Shown here piece after piece: positions 35,320-44,633 of a stretch of 64,000 nucleotides of DNA. The translations under genes and the position numbers were made by a program. How positions within the stretch are numbered: position 1 is the stretch's first letter; each line of letters begins with the position of its first letter. The DNA lies in NCBI GenBank assembly GCA_003550275.1, contig QXCW01000002.1:2661001-2725000 (forward strand), in the 5' to 3' direction. The notes beneath the pieces are model-generated. The model had not been told where the DNA came from, did not search any database, and saw only the letters and a list, made by a program, of their open reading frames with translations. Source of the stretch: Flavobacteriaceae bacterium MAR_2010_72. Lineage in GTDB: Bacteria; Bacteroidota; Bacteroidia; Flavobacteriales; Flavobacteriaceae.

Positions 35320-37011
35320 ATGGATATGAAAAACGTTTTTAATCTAAAGATACTGCTAGCCCTGACGCTATCTTTAGCATTGTTTAGTTGTAAAAAATCC
35401 TCTACCTCAAAGAACAGTTCTAGAGCAACCGGATGGAACATAAATGACAAACAAGGTGGCTTTCAGTTTAATAATGACTTCAAGGAACAGGCCACAGCAC
35501 CCGGTTTGGTCTTTATTGAAGGTGGTACATTTACCATGGGTAAAGTACAAGATGATGTCATGCATGATTGGAACAATACTCCAAATCAACAGCATGTTCA
35601 ATCCTTTTATATGGATGAAACTGAAGTAACCAATAAAATGTATCTTGAATATTTAGATTGGTTAAAACGTGTTTATCCACCTGAAGAAGGAAATTTCAAA
35701 TTAATATATGAAGGTGCTTTACCAGATACACTCGTGTGGAGAAACAGATTAGGCTATGCCGAAATGATGATTGAAAACTACCTTCGTCATCCTGGATATG
35801 CAGAATATCCTGTTGTTGGAGTAAGTTGGATTCAAGCAGTTGAGTTTGCAAATTGGAGAACAGATCGTGTTAACGAAGCATATCTCGAAGACGCTGGCTA
35901 TATTGCAAGGGATGCCAAACTAAATGCGGTTTCAGCGGGTTCAACGTTTAATACAGACACTTATATTACTGCACCAAAACTCGCTTATGGAGGTAATGAC
36001 AGTCTTACCAATCCAGAAAACACAAGACGACGCGTTCAAACTACCGCTGCAGGAGATACTATTAACGTGTATGCTTCTAGAGAAACAGGGTTAATTTCAC
36101 CTAAATACCGTTTGCCTTCTGAAGCCGAATGGGAATATGCCGCTTTAGGTATGAGTGATTTAAGAAGCTACAACGTATATAGAGGTCGAAAAAAATACCC
36201 TTGGTCTGGGCAATATACCCGATCTGGAAAACGTAAAACAAGAGGTGACCAATTAGCGAACTTCAAACAAGGAAAAGGTGATTATGGCGGAATCGCAGGA
36301 TGGTCTGATGATGGTGCCGATATTACCGCTCAAGTGATGTCCTATGATCCTAATGATTATGGCCTTTATGATATGGCTGGAAATGTGGCAGAATGGGTTG
36401 CTGATGTTTATAGACCTATAGTTGATGATGAATTTAACGATTTTAACTACTATAGAGGTAACGTTTATACTAAAAACGCTATTGATGAAAATGGACAAGT
36501 AAAAGTGGTAACACCTGAATCTGTTGTGTTTGACACTTTGAACAATGGTAAACTCGTTGCTAGAAATTTAGCAGGAGAAATTTTACAAGTTCCTGTTGAT
36601 GACAATGAAACCTATTTAAGAACTAATTTTGATGAAAGTGACAATATTAACTTTAGAGATGGTGATAGAAGATCGTCAAGGTCTTTTAGAGATAATTTCA
36701 CTGAAGAAGAAGGTGTAGCAGGTAAAGAAATTGAAACTAGAAAAATGTACAATTCACCTAAACACCAAATCCAAAGAGATTCTACAGGTAAATTAATAAA
36801 AGAGTATGATAGATCTAATCAAAGAACGTCTTTAATTAATGATGAAGTTCGTGTTTACAAAGGAGGTTCTTGGAAAGATCGTGACTATTGGTTAGACCCA
36901 GCTCAACGTCGCTTTTTTCCACAAGATATGGCCACTGACTATATCGGGTTTAGATGTGCAATGTCTAGAGTGGGGTCAAAATCCCAAGCAAAAAACAAAA
37001 CCAAGAATTAA
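35320..37011 (+). CDS. gldJ: Gliding motility lipoprotein GldJ
   Basis: Lipoprotein of the gliding/T9SS machinery, 563 residues. The lipobox ends at Cys24 (LALFSCKKSS), with an Asp-free +2 region typical of outer-membrane sorting in this group. The mature part is a formylglycine-generating-enzyme-like (FGE-sulfatase) fold: VFIEGGTFTMGKVQDD, VVGVSWIQAVEFANWR, YRLPSEAEWEYAAL, YGLYDMAGNVAEWVADVYRP, and VYKGGSWKDRDYWL. This fold is probably structural and not catalytic in GldJ. A second ATG at 35326 is equally plausible as start. It is followed by a hairpin terminator and then murF. Confidence 0.95.
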   Translation: MDMKNVFNLKILLALTLSLALFSCKKSSTSKNSSRATGWNINDKQGGFQFNNDFKEQATAPGLVFIEGGTFTMGKVQDDVMHDWNNTPNQQHVQSFYMDETEVTNKMYLEYLDWLKRVYPPEEGNFKLIYEGALPDTLVWRNRLGYAEMMIENYLRHPGYAEYPVVGVSWIQAVEFANWRTDRVNEAYLEDAGYIARDAKLNAVSAGSTFNTDTYITAPKLAYGGNDSLTNPENTRRRVQTTAAGDTINVYASRETGLISPKYRLPSEAEWEYAALGMSDLRSYNVYRGRKKYPWSGQYTRSGKRKTRGDQLANFKQGKGDYGGIAGWSDDGADITAQVMSYDPNDYGLYDMAGNVAEWVADVYRPIVDDEFNDFNYYRGNVYTKNAIDENGQVKVVTPESVVFDTLNNGKLVARNLAGEILQVPVDDNETYLRTNFDESDNINFRDGDRRSSRSFRDNFTEEEGVAGKEIETRKMYNSPKHQIQRDSTGKLIKEYDRSNQRTSLINDEVRVYKGGSWKDRDYWLDPAQRRFFPQDMATDYIGFRCAMSRVGSKSQAKNKTKN

Positions 37012-37030
37012 AATATAAAGTTTTAAAATA

Positions 37031-37063
37031 AAAAAGTCCTGACCTTAAACGTTAGGACTTTTT
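37031..37063 (+). terminator. Terminator of gldJ
   Basis: AAAAAGTCCTGAC pairs with GTTAGGACTTTTT around a seven-base loop, with a T run after it. It is the last sequence before murF, which begins 15 bases later. Confidence 0.85.
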
Positions 37064-37078
37064 TATTACATTTATTTT

Positions 37079-38359
37079 ATGACAATACAAAACCTTTACA
37101 ATTTATTTCAGGAGTGCCAATCCATAAGTACGGATACTAGAAAAATTACCCCAGATACTATGTTCTTTGCCCTGAAAGGTGAAAATTTCAATGGCAATAG
37201 TTTTGCAAAAACAGCTTTAGAACTTGGAGCGCTTTACTGTATTATTGATGAAAAGGAATATCTTATTAATGACAACTGTATTCTTGTTGATGATGTTTTA
37301 AAAGCATTACAAGAGCTTGCCAATTATCATCGTAAACAGCTTAATACTCCAATAATTGCACTAACTGGCAGTAACGGTAAAACAACTACCAAGGAGCTAA
37401 TTAATGCTGTATTAAGTACTCAATTTAAAACAGTTGCAACTAAAGGTAATTTAAACAACCATATAGGAGTTCCTTTAACGCTTTTGAGTTTATCAAAAGA
37501 TGTAGAGATTGGAATTGTAGAAATGGGTGCCAATCACCATAAAGAAATTGAATTTTTATGTCAAATTGCTTTGCCCGATTACGGTTTGATTACCAATTTT
37601 GGTAAAGCACATTTAGAAGGGTTTGGAAGTATTGAAGGCGTCATCAAAGCCAAATCTGAACTTTATGAACACTTAAAACAGCACAACAAAACTATTTTTG
37701 TAAATCTTGATGACCCTGTGCAAGTAAAACAAGTGGCTAACTATGCCAAAGTAATAACATTCGGTACCTCTAGTCCAAACACAGTTTTAGAACTAAAATC
37801 CACTCAACCTCTACTTTCATTTGAATATCAGAACACAACAGTGAATAGTCATCTCACAGGAGCCTATAATTTTAATAACATTTGTGCAGCAATCGCCATT
37901 GGCGACTATTTTAAGGTTTCCCCTGAACATATTAAAAAGGCAATTGAAAACTATGTTCCCACGAACAATAGGTCCCAAATTTTACATAAGCACTCCAATA
38001 CTATAATTTTAGATGCTTATAATGCCAACCCAACAAGCATGCTGGCTGCACTCGAAAATTTTAAACAATCCAATTCCGATCAAAAAATAGTGTTTTTAGG
38101 AGATATGTTTGAATTAGGAAAGGATGCTGCTATTGAACATCAAAACATTGTAAATTATATTGAAGAACATATTACAGCTGACGTTAATTTAGTAGGTAGC
38201 AATTTTTTCAAAACCAAAACAACAAAACCATTCGTTAAAAAATTTGAAACGTTTGAAACTCTGAAGGAGCATCTTATTAACCAGAAGTTTGAGGACAAAC
38301 TTATCCTAATTAAAGGTTCACGCGGTATGGCGCTAGAACGGGTTTTGGAAATCCTATAA
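37079..38359 (+). CDS. murF: UDP-MurNAc-tripeptide--D-Ala-D-Ala ligase MurF
   Basis: ATP-dependent ligase of 426 residues that adds D-alanyl-D-alanine to the peptidoglycan precursor. The N-terminal domain has STDTRKITPDTMFFALKGEN, the central domain the P-loop ALTGSNGKTTTKEL and VEMGANHHKEIEFL, and the C-terminal domain ILDAYNANPTSM and LGDMFELG. The carbamylated-Lys region NFGKAHLEGFGS is also present. The gene starts soon after the gldJ terminator and is followed by a strong terminator, so it appears to be a single-gene unit. Confidence 0.95.
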   Translation: MTIQNLYNLFQECQSISTDTRKITPDTMFFALKGENFNGNSFAKTALELGALYCIIDEKEYLINDNCILVDDVLKALQELANYHRKQLNTPIIALTGSNGKTTTKELINAVLSTQFKTVATKGNLNNHIGVPLTLLSLSKDVEIGIVEMGANHHKEIEFLCQIALPDYGLITNFGKAHLEGFGSIEGVIKAKSELYEHLKQHNKTIFVNLDDPVQVKQVANYAKVITFGTSSPNTVLELKSTQPLLSFEYQNTTVNSHLTGAYNFNNICAAIAIGDYFKVSPEHIKKAIENYVPTNNRSQILHKHSNTIILDAYNANPTSMLAALENFKQSNSDQKIVFLGDMFELGKDAAIEHQNIVNYIEEHITADVNLVGSNFFKTKTTKPFVKKFETFETLKEHLINQKFEDKLILIKGSRGMALERVLEIL

Positions 38360-38361
38360 AC

Positions 38362-38397
38362 AAAAGATTCCCAATACAAACACATTGGGAATCTTTT
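38362..38397. terminator. Terminator between murF and the tRNA genes
   Basis: AAAAGATTCCCAAT pairs perfectly with ATTGGGAATCTTTT around an eight-base loop. It can act for murF (+) and for the minus-strand tRNA genes. Confidence 0.85.
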
Positions 38398-38403
38398 ATT
38401 TGT

Positions 38404-38477
38404 GGGTCATACTGGATTCGAACCAGTGACTTCCACGTTGTCGACGTGACACTCTGAACCAACTGAGTTAATGACCC
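38404..38477 (-). tRNA. tRNA-Val(GAC)
   Basis: A 74-base cloverleaf can be folded on the minus strand: acceptor GGGTCAT/ATGACCC, D stem ACTC/GAGT, anticodon stem TCACG/CGTGG (one T-G pair), T stem ACTGG/CCAGT with a TTCGAAT loop. The anticodon loop is TCGACAA, giving anticodon GAC (valine) with C, not T, at position 33. The 3' CCA is not encoded. The gene starts 43 bases downstream of the other tRNA-Val. Confidence 0.85.
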
Positions 38478-38485
38478 TTAAAAAT

Positions 38486-38517
38486 CAAAAAAGTCCATAC
38501 AACTTTGTATGAACTTT
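38486..38517 (-). terminator. Hairpin between the two tRNA-Val genes
   Basis: On the minus strand AAAGTTCATACAA and TTGTATGGACTTT form a stem of 12 base pairs with one mismatch and a two-base turn, followed by a T run. It could be a terminator or a processing signal. Confidence 0.55.
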
Positions 38518-38520
38518 AGT

Positions 38521-38594
38521 GGGCGATGAGGGGTTCGAACCCCCGACCCCCTCGGTGTAAACGAGGTGCTCTGAACCAGCTGAGCTAATCGCCC
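38521..38594 (-). tRNA. tRNA-Val(TAC)
   Basis: A 74-base cloverleaf on the minus strand: acceptor GGGCGAT/ATCGCCC, D stem GCTC/GAGC, anticodon stem CCTCG/CGAGG, loop TTTACAC (anticodon TAC, T33 present), T stem GGGGG/CCCTC with a TTCGAAC loop. CCA is not encoded. Confidence 0.95.
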
Positions 38595-38656
38595 TTTGTA
38601 ACAGGACTGCAAATATAGTTTAGTTTTTGTTATCGCAAAAGATTTTTTAAAAAAAA

Positions 38657-39874
38657 TTATATTATTTCAGCCACTACAAAAGTGCTTCCACCAACATAAA
38701 TAACATCGTCTGGGTTAGACATAGATATAGCCGTTTCAAAGGCTTCTTTTACACTCGAATAAGATGTTCCTTTAAACCCATTTGTATTAGCCTGCCTCTT
38801 TAATTCTTCGGCATCTAATCCACGTTGGATATTAGGTTTACAAAAATAATATTGGGCGTCACTGGGTAATAGCGGAAAAATTGTATTTAAGTCTTTATCG
38901 TTTACCACTCCAAAAACGATGTGAAGCTGCTTAAAATGTTCTTTAACAAGCTGCTCCATGACATAAGATAGTCCCTCCTTATTGTGGGCTGTATCACAAA
39001 TCACTTTAGGATGGTGGTTAATAACATCCCATCGACCTCTCAACCCCGTTAATGCCTTCACATGTTGTAAGCCCCTAACAATATGTTCATTCTCAATCTC
39101 AAAACCACTTTTTTTAAGTTTTGAAATAGTTTCAACAACAGTTTTAATGTTTCTAGATTGGTAACTTCCTTTTAAATCGCTTTTGTAGTCTCTTTTTATG
39201 GATTTATCTGCAAAACTTATGTCAGAATTATGTTTCTTGGCAATTTCAGTAAATACTGATTTGGTATCCGTTTGTGTTTCTCCTATTACTACAGGAATAT
39301 TCGGCTTTATGATTCCTGCTTTTTCTTTCGCAATTTGCTCAAGTGTATCTCCTAAAAACTGGGTATGATCCAGCCCAATATTAGTAATTACCGATACTAA
39401 AGGGGTAATAATATTGGTTGAATCCAAGCGCCCACCCATACCAACTTCAATAACGGCAATGTCCACTTTTTGTTTTGAAAAATAATCGAATGCCATTCCA
39501 ACAGTCATTTCGAAAAAGGATAATTGATGCACTTCAAAAAATGTTTTATTCCGTTTAATAAAACCATTCACAAAGGCTTTAGATACGGAATGACCATTAA
39601 CTTTAATACGCTCTCTAAAGTCTTTTAAATGTGGCGAAGTATATAAGCCCACTTTATAACCTGTTACTTGTAAAATGGAGGCCAACATATGACTGGTTGA
39701 ACCCTTACCATTAGTACCGGCAACGTGGACAGATTTAAATTTATGTTGTGGATTGTTTAACTGTTGGGCCAGTAAAATCGTATTGTTCAAATTTGATTTA
39801 TAGGCCGATTTTCCTTGGTTTTGAAACATGGGCAACTGTTGAAACATCCAGTTAACCGTATCCTGATAGGTCAT
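38657..39874 (-). CDS. folC: Folylpolyglutamate / dihydrofolate synthase FolC
   Basis: ATP-dependent Mur-ligase-family enzyme of 405 residues that adds glutamate to folates (and probably makes dihydrofolate). Signature segments are HVAGTNGKGSTSHMLASIL (P-loop), SPHLKDFRERIKVNG, EVGMGGRLDSTNI and DHTQFLGDTLEQIAKEKAGIIKP. A C-terminal YFCKPNIQRGLDAEEL follows. It lies three bases after the tonB-like gene and is probably the last gene of the exbB-exbD-tonB-folC operon; the link between Ton energy transfer and folate is most likely only positional. Confidence 0.94.
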   Translation of the reverse strand: MTYQDTVNWMFQQLPMFQNQGKSAYKSNLNNTILLAQQLNNPQHKFKSVHVAGTNGKGSTSHMLASILQVTGYKVGLYTSPHLKDFRERIKVNGHSVSKAFVNGFIKRNKTFFEVHQLSFFEMTVGMAFDYFSKQKVDIAVIEVGMGGRLDSTNIITPLVSVITNIGLDHTQFLGDTLEQIAKEKAGIIKPNIPVVIGETQTDTKSVFTEIAKKHNSDISFADKSIKRDYKSDLKGSYQSRNIKTVVETISKLKKSGFEIENEHIVRGLQHVKALTGLRGRWDVINHHPKVICDTAHNKEGLSYVMEQLVKEHFKQLHIVFGVVNDKDLNTIFPLLPSDAQYYFCKPNIQRGLDAEELKRQANTNGFKGTSYSSVKEAFETAISMSNPDDVIYVGGSTFVVAEII

Positions 39875-39877
39875 GAT

Positions 39878-40729
39878 CTATTGACTTATATCAAAATTTA
39901 TACTTACAAAACCTACTTGACGATCGGGAGCTTTAGAATCTGCTGGCCATTTATGGGATAAGGCAATTTTACGAGCAGGCTCAATCAAACACGGATGTGT
40001 GTTTGTTGTACCTCGAGCCCCTGGCTCGGCTTTAACAACACTGCCGCTTTTATCAACTTCAATTCTTACAACTACTAAACCATACTCATTGCAATCTTGT
40101 TTAAAAATTTGTCTAGATGGGCGTCCTCTACCGTTTAATCCATAACCTACCCCACCTTTTCCAGGGCCAGAACCTCCAAAATAACTTGGTGCATAAGGAT
40201 TGCCATCTAACTGGCCTTTATCTCCAGCCTGACTATCTGGGCCTTCTCCTCCAGTTTGAGTGCCTTCAGAATTACTCACCCCTCCAATAAGGGCATCTAA
40301 TTTTTTCTTTTTGTCGGCTTCTTCCTGACGCTTGCGTTCTTCAGCTTCTTGGCGTAATTGTTCTCGACGTTCTGCTTCAGCCTTTGCTTTTGCTTCTGCC
40401 TGTTTTTGCTTTTTCATCGCAATAGATTCTTCTGACTCTTCTGTCAAAACATCTTCAGTCTTAGTTTTTGGTTGAGCAGCCGATTCTTTTACCGTTTCTT
40501 CAACTTTTGGTTCCTCAATAACTTCTTTGGGTTGTGATTTAATTGGTTCTGTGGGTTGAACATCTCCACTTCCAAAATCTGTAGTACCAAAATTAACAGC
40601 AACGCCATACTCTAATGGAGGCTCAAAATATGGAGGTCCAACAACAAACAAAAGCAATACCAAAATCGTTACAATCAATGTTGTGATTTTTGCTGAATTG
40701 CGTTCATGTTTGGTCTCTAAATATTTCAT
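39878..40729 (-). CDS. TonB-like energy transducer
   Basis: A 283-residue protein of the TonB type, carrying energy from ExbB-ExbD to outer-membrane receptors. Residues 15-40 are a membrane anchor (ITTLIVTILVLLLFVVGPP). Then come a Pro-, Glu- and Lys-rich stretch and a long charged helix (AKAKAEAERREQLRQEAEER). A Gly-rich linker with GGSGPGKGGVGYGLNG follows. The C-terminal domain has GLVVVRIEVDKSGSVVKAEPG and a short hydrophobic end. It starts one base after exbD. A TolA-like role is an alternative. Confidence 0.85.
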   Translation of the reverse strand: MKYLETKHERNSAKITTLIVTILVLLLFVVGPPYFEPPLEYGVAVNFGTTDFGSGDVQPTEPIKSQPKEVIEEPKVEETVKESAAQPKTKTEDVLTEESEESIAMKKQKQAEAKAKAEAERREQLRQEAEERKRQEEADKKKKLDALIGGVSNSEGTQTGGEGPDSQAGDKGQLDGNPYAPSYFGGSGPGKGGVGYGLNGRGRPSRQIFKQDCNEYGLVVVRIEVDKSGSVVKAEPGARGTTNTHPCLIEPARKIALSHKWPADSKAPDRQVGFVSINFDISQ

Positions 40730-40730
40730 C

Positions 40731-41123
40731 TTAATTAGGTTTTACCGCTAATATGACTTTAAATTTATTTCGGTTGGCAATGTCCATAACTTTAACCACA
40801 TTGTCTACAGGAACCGATTTTTCAGCCCGTAAAACAATGGTTGGTTTATCCTGACCTGATAAAGCCGACATTAATTCATTTTCAAGAACACTTTCACCAA
40901 CCAACTTCTGATCGATATAATATCTTAAATCTTGGGTTATGCTAACTGCAACCGATTTTTTATTTTCAGTCTTTCCGCTCGCTTTCGGCAAAAGTATGTC
41001 TATGGCATTAGTTGTTACCAAAGTTGATGCCAACATGAAAAATATCAACAACAAAAACACAATATCTGTCATTGACGACATGTTAAACTCTGGCGTAACT
41101 TTATTTCTTCCGCGTATCTTCAT
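40731..41123 (-). CDS. exbD: ExbD/TolR family biopolymer transporter
   Basis: Proton-channel partner of ExbB, 130 residues. A single membrane helix with a conserved Asp (FNMSSMTDIVFLLLIFFML) follows a short cytoplasmic start, and the periplasmic domain contains ILLPKASG and VVKVMDIANRNKFKVILAV. It lies between exbB and the TonB-like gene; the exbB stop and exbD start overlap by one base. Confidence 0.94.
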   Translation of the reverse strand: MKIRGRNKVTPEFNMSSMTDIVFLLLIFFMLASTLVTTNAIDILLPKASGKTENKKSVAVSITQDLRYYIDQKLVGESVLENELMSALSGQDKPTIVLRAEKSVPVDNVVKVMDIANRNKFKVILAVKPN

Positions 41124-41818
41124 TAAATAGGCTCGTTTAAGTGATCTAAAAACTCCAATGAGTTAGCCTCCATTTGATACACTACTTTATCAGTTTTTAC
41201 CACTAAATGGTTATAAGCCATATAGGCTACAATACCCACTATCAAACCTCCCACAGTGGTAGTCATGGCGGTATATAGGCCATCGGCCAACAATTTAATA
41301 TCTATTTGACCTCCAGAATTGGCGATTTCAAATATGGATAATATCATTCCTATTACTGTACCAAGAAACCCAATCATAGGAGCAACTCCTGATATCGTGG
41401 CTAAAACGCTTACATTTTTTTCCAGACTATAGACTTCTAGTCTCCCCGCATTTTCAATAGCCGTATTAATATCTTCAAGAGGTTTTCCAATACGGGTGAT
41501 CCCTTTATTTATCAATCTTGATACTGGTGAATTAACTTGTGCACATAATATTTGGGCTGAATCTATTTTACCATGACTTACATGATCCTTAATTTGATTC
41601 ATAAAATTAGAATCTATTTTAGAAGCTGCCTTAATAGCGAATAAACGCTCAAAATAAATATAAATAGCAACGATCATAAGCAAAAATAAAATGGTTACAA
41701 TAACCATCCCTGCCGATCCTCCACTGCCTATTAATTCTATAATCGAAAGCGTTTTTTCAACTGATTCTCCATCAGTCAGTAACTCTGCTCCTTCTTGAAT
41801 GTTACTTAATATTATCAT
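41123..41818 (-). CDS. exbB: MotA/TolQ/ExbB proton channel protein
   Basis: A 231-residue inner-membrane protein with three helices: GSAGMVIVTILFLLMIVAIYI, VLATISGVAPMIGFLGTVIGM and LLADGLYTAMTTTVGGLIVGI. These match ExbB/TolQ, including the TMTTTxxGL region lining the channel. It starts the exbB-exbD-tonB-folC unit on the minus strand. It would drive TonB-dependent uptake, which is heavily used by this group of bacteria. Confidence 0.94.
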   Translation of the reverse strand: MIILSNIQEGAELLTDGESVEKTLSIIELIGSGGSAGMVIVTILFLLMIVAIYIYFERLFAIKAASKIDSNFMNQIKDHVSHGKIDSAQILCAQVNSPVSRLINKGITRIGKPLEDINTAIENAGRLEVYSLEKNVSVLATISGVAPMIGFLGTVIGMILSIFEIANSGGQIDIKLLADGLYTAMTTTVGGLIVGIVAYMAYNHLVVKTDKVVYQMEANSLEFLDHLNEPI

Positions 41819-41885
41819 ATGTTAAACTGTTGAAATTGGTTTTTAATTATTGTATTAACGTCTAATTTACAAGTAAAGTATATAT

Positions 41886-43286
41886 TTAAAATATAGTTCG
41901 GGTGAACATAAATGTTATCGCACCCGCTATAAATCCAATTAAGGCTAACCAAGAAATTTTTCGTAGGTACCAAAAGAAATCAATTTTCTCCATTCCCATA
42001 GCAACAACACCTGCTGCTGAACCAATAACGAGCATACTTCCACCTGTTCCAGCAGAATAGGCAACAAAGTGCCATAATTCGTTATCCATAGGTTCAGAGA
42101 ACATTCCTAAACTGGCTGCCACTAAAGGCACGTTATCTATAACCGCCGAAGCAACGCCCAGTAATAATACTACCAAATCTGACACTCCTTCATGATGCAG
42201 TTCTGTTCCTAACATTGGCATCGTATCTTGTAAGGTTGTAGCAAAATTAAACAGGATTCCTAATGATTCTAGTGCTGCAACGGCCATTAATATCCCTAGA
42301 AAGAACAAAATACTGGGGAGCTCAATTTTTGATAAGGAATGATGCACTGGACTATGCTGTGCGTGCGCATCACTTTCTGCATGATCCACACTTGATATAC
42401 TAAATTTCGAATTACTATAGAGTTCAGCAAATATAGCAACTACACCAAGTGAGAGCATCATACCAACATAAGGAGGCAAATGCGTTATTACTTTAAAAAC
42501 CGGAACAAAAACAATAGCGCTTAATCCCAAATACAGCATCGTAGAGCTAAACTTACTTTTAGGAAGATCTTCTTTGTCGTCTTCAATTTCTAATTCTCCT
42601 TTAAAAACAGGTAAAAACGAAGCAATAAATGATGGTATGGCCATACAAACTACCGATGGTAAAAATAGATAAACAAACAAATGATCCGTAGATACTTTAT
42701 TTCCTATCCAAAGCATGGTTGTTGTAACATCCCCAATAGGAGACCAAGCACCACCTGCATTAGCGGCTATAATAATTATACCAGCATACCAAAGACGTAT
42801 ATGTCTGTCCTTTACTATTTTTTGAAGTATTGAAATCAATACAATTGTAGCCGTAAGGTTATCTATAATTGCAGATAGAATAAACGCTAAAATTGAAAAT
42901 ATCCATAAAATACGGCGCTTACTTTTTGTTTTTATAAAACCTTTTATTGTAGAAAACCCATCAAAGTAATCGATAATTTCAACAATAGTCATCGCCCCTA
43001 AAAGAAACACTAAAATTTCAGCTGTTTTTCCTAGGTGATGCAATAAGGTTTCTTCTAAAAGATGTGACTTTTCCTCATGAGAAAAACCACTAAATCCTTC
43101 TACCAAACTATGATTGGCCGAGTCAAACCACTCTGGAAACGCGTCAATCCCTAATGAGATTAGAGCCCAACTAATGGCCATCATTACCAAGGCTGGGATG
43201 AGTTTATCTATTTTTAAATTATGTTCTAAAGTAATAGCTAAATAGCCAAAGGCAAAAACAAGTATTATTATGGTTTCCATAGTCAC
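41886..43286 (-). CDS. nhaD: NhaD-family sodium/proton antiporter
   Basis: Inner-membrane antiporter of 466 residues with about twelve helices. Family segments include FLLGAMTIVEIIDYFDGF, ILSAIIDNLTATIVLISIL (Asp-Asn-Leu-Thr, a conserved ion-site motif), IIAANAGGAWSPIGDVTTTMLWI and ASAVIDNVPLVAASLG. The Ser-Pro-Ile-Gly-Asp and the two DN motifs are typical of NhaD (DUF/ArsB-related fold). It suggests a sodium-rich, probably marine habitat. A second ATG two codons in is also possible. The 190-base gap before anmK shows no clear gene. Confidence 0.92.
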   Translation of the reverse strand: MTMETIIILVFAFGYLAITLEHNLKIDKLIPALVMMAISWALISLGIDAFPEWFDSANHSLVEGFSGFSHEEKSHLLEETLLHHLGKTAEILVFLLGAMTIVEIIDYFDGFSTIKGFIKTKSKRRILWIFSILAFILSAIIDNLTATIVLISILQKIVKDRHIRLWYAGIIIIAANAGGAWSPIGDVTTTMLWIGNKVSTDHLFVYLFLPSVVCMAIPSFIASFLPVFKGELEIEDDKEDLPKSKFSSTMLYLGLSAIVFVPVFKVITHLPPYVGMMLSLGVVAIFAELYSNSKFSISSVDHAESDAHAQHSPVHHSLSKIELPSILFFLGILMAVAALESLGILFNFATTLQDTMPMLGTELHHEGVSDLVVLLLGVASAVIDNVPLVAASLGMFSEPMDNELWHFVAYSAGTGGSMLVIGSAAGVVAMGMEKIDFFWYLRKISWLALIGFIAGAITFMFTRTIF

Positions 43287-43477
43287 TAGATGTTAGAAAA
43301 AATTAGTTGATCTTGTTGTAAAGGTAGTTTGTTTATTATTGTGTTATAATTCAGTATTAATGGAACATTCCCTTTTCAATACTTGAAGCTAGTAAAAAAA
43401 GCTACAAACCGGAGCAGGCTATGAACCGTAACAAATATAAAAAACAAATCATGCTTTATCTTAAATTTTCATTTTTT

Positions 43478-44542
43478 TTAGGGCTGAAAAATTATTCCCG
43501 AGCTATGATCTCTTTTGGCTCCAGTTACACTTGCCAAACAATTGATTTCCCCTCTAATTCGCAATGCACCTAATAATGAAAAGATTAATGCTTCTTTATA
43601 TTCAATAATTAGTTTTGATGGTATTACAATAGTATTGGACGTTTTAGATTTTAATCTTGAAATCAAATAATCATGATATGCGCCTCCTCCTGTAACCAAA
43701 ACTGAAGCTTCAGTTTCTCGTTGTATTTCATTAGCTATTTGATAGGCAATATGTTCTACAACTGTTTTTAAAATATCTTGAACGGATGCATTAAACGAAT
43801 TTATGATTGGGAAAATAGTCGCCTCCACCCACTCTAAACCCAATGACTTTGGATAAGATTTCTTATAAAAATCCAAGGCATTTAGTTGTGCTAGCAATTC
43901 ACTATTGATGGTCCCTTTTTCGGCGATATGACCTCCCTCGTCAAAATCATGACCTAATTGTGCAACATAATGATTTAACACAATATTTACCGGACAAATA
44001 TCATAGGCAATTCTACTTCCGTTTTTGTCGGTAGAAATATTAGCAAAGCCTCCTAAATTCAAACAGAAATCATAGTCTGAAAATAAATACCGATCTCCAA
44101 TAGGTACTAGTGGCGCGCCTTGACCGCCAAGTTTTACATCTTGAACTCTAAAATCGCAAACTACAGTATGTCCCGTTAAAGTTGCCAATTTGTCCAAATT
44201 ACCTATTTGATAGGTCAAACCATCTGATGGTTGGTGCAATGCTGTATGCCCATGTGAGCTTATAAAGTCAATTGTGGTAATAGAATGTTTTGTTAGAAAG
44301 GAATTTATCTGTTGCGCCAAATACGTTGTATAATTCTCGTCAACATCTTTTGATTGTGCTTTAGATTTAGAAGTTAAATTGGCAAGTTGAACCTTCCAAA
44401 TTTCATTATATGGAATCGTTTCAGCATAATGAATTTTAAAACTCCAAACCTCTCTATATTCAAGTGTTACATAAATGATATCCAAACCATCCAGGGAAGT
44501 TCCAGACATAAGGCCCAAAATATGGTATTGGCTTTTTAACAT
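43478..44542 (-). CDS. anmK: Anhydro-N-acetylmuramic acid kinase
   Basis: Sugar kinase of 354 residues used in cell-wall recycling; it opens and phosphorylates 1,6-anhydroMurNAc. Motifs are GLMSGTSLDGLDIIYV (phosphate loop), SSHGHTALHQPS-type region with HGHT, DFRVQDVKLGGQGAPLVPIGD, and VTGGGAYHDYLISRL. I chose the ATG at 44542, the start of MLKSQYHILGLM; the frame stays open 15 codons further, but those residues are not part of the family. It is divergent from the acyl-CoA dehydrogenase gene. Confidence 0.93.
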   Translation of the reverse strand: MLKSQYHILGLMSGTSLDGLDIIYVTLEYREVWSFKIHYAETIPYNEIWKVQLANLTSKSKAQSKDVDENYTTYLAQQINSFLTKHSITTIDFISSHGHTALHQPSDGLTYQIGNLDKLATLTGHTVVCDFRVQDVKLGGQGAPLVPIGDRYLFSDYDFCLNLGGFANISTDKNGSRIAYDICPVNIVLNHYVAQLGHDFDEGGHIAEKGTINSELLAQLNALDFYKKSYPKSLGLEWVEATIFPIINSFNASVQDILKTVVEHIAYQIANEIQRETEASVLVTGGGAYHDYLISRLKSKTSNTIVIPSKLIIEYKEALIFSLLGALRIRGEINCLASVTGAKRDHSSGIIFQP

Positions 44543-44565
44543 ATTAGTAAAAATACTAATCCTTA

Positions 44566-44596
44566 TTGAAAAAATAATACTAAACACGTATCTTTG
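44566..44596 (+). promoter_or_regulatory. Candidate promoter of the acyl-CoA dehydrogenase
   Basis: TTG (44566-44568), a 20-base spacer and TATCTTTG (44589-44596) fit the flavobacterial consensus very well. The start codon is 37 bases downstream. Confidence 0.7.
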
Positions 44597-44633
44597 ACCA
44601 CATTTTTTATCAATTTGACAATTATAGTAGTAT

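Noticed and set aside
43421..43567. A short plus-strand ORF starting in the gap before nhaD and running into anmK
   Set aside because: Overlaps the anmK C-terminus in antisense and has no coding or family signal.
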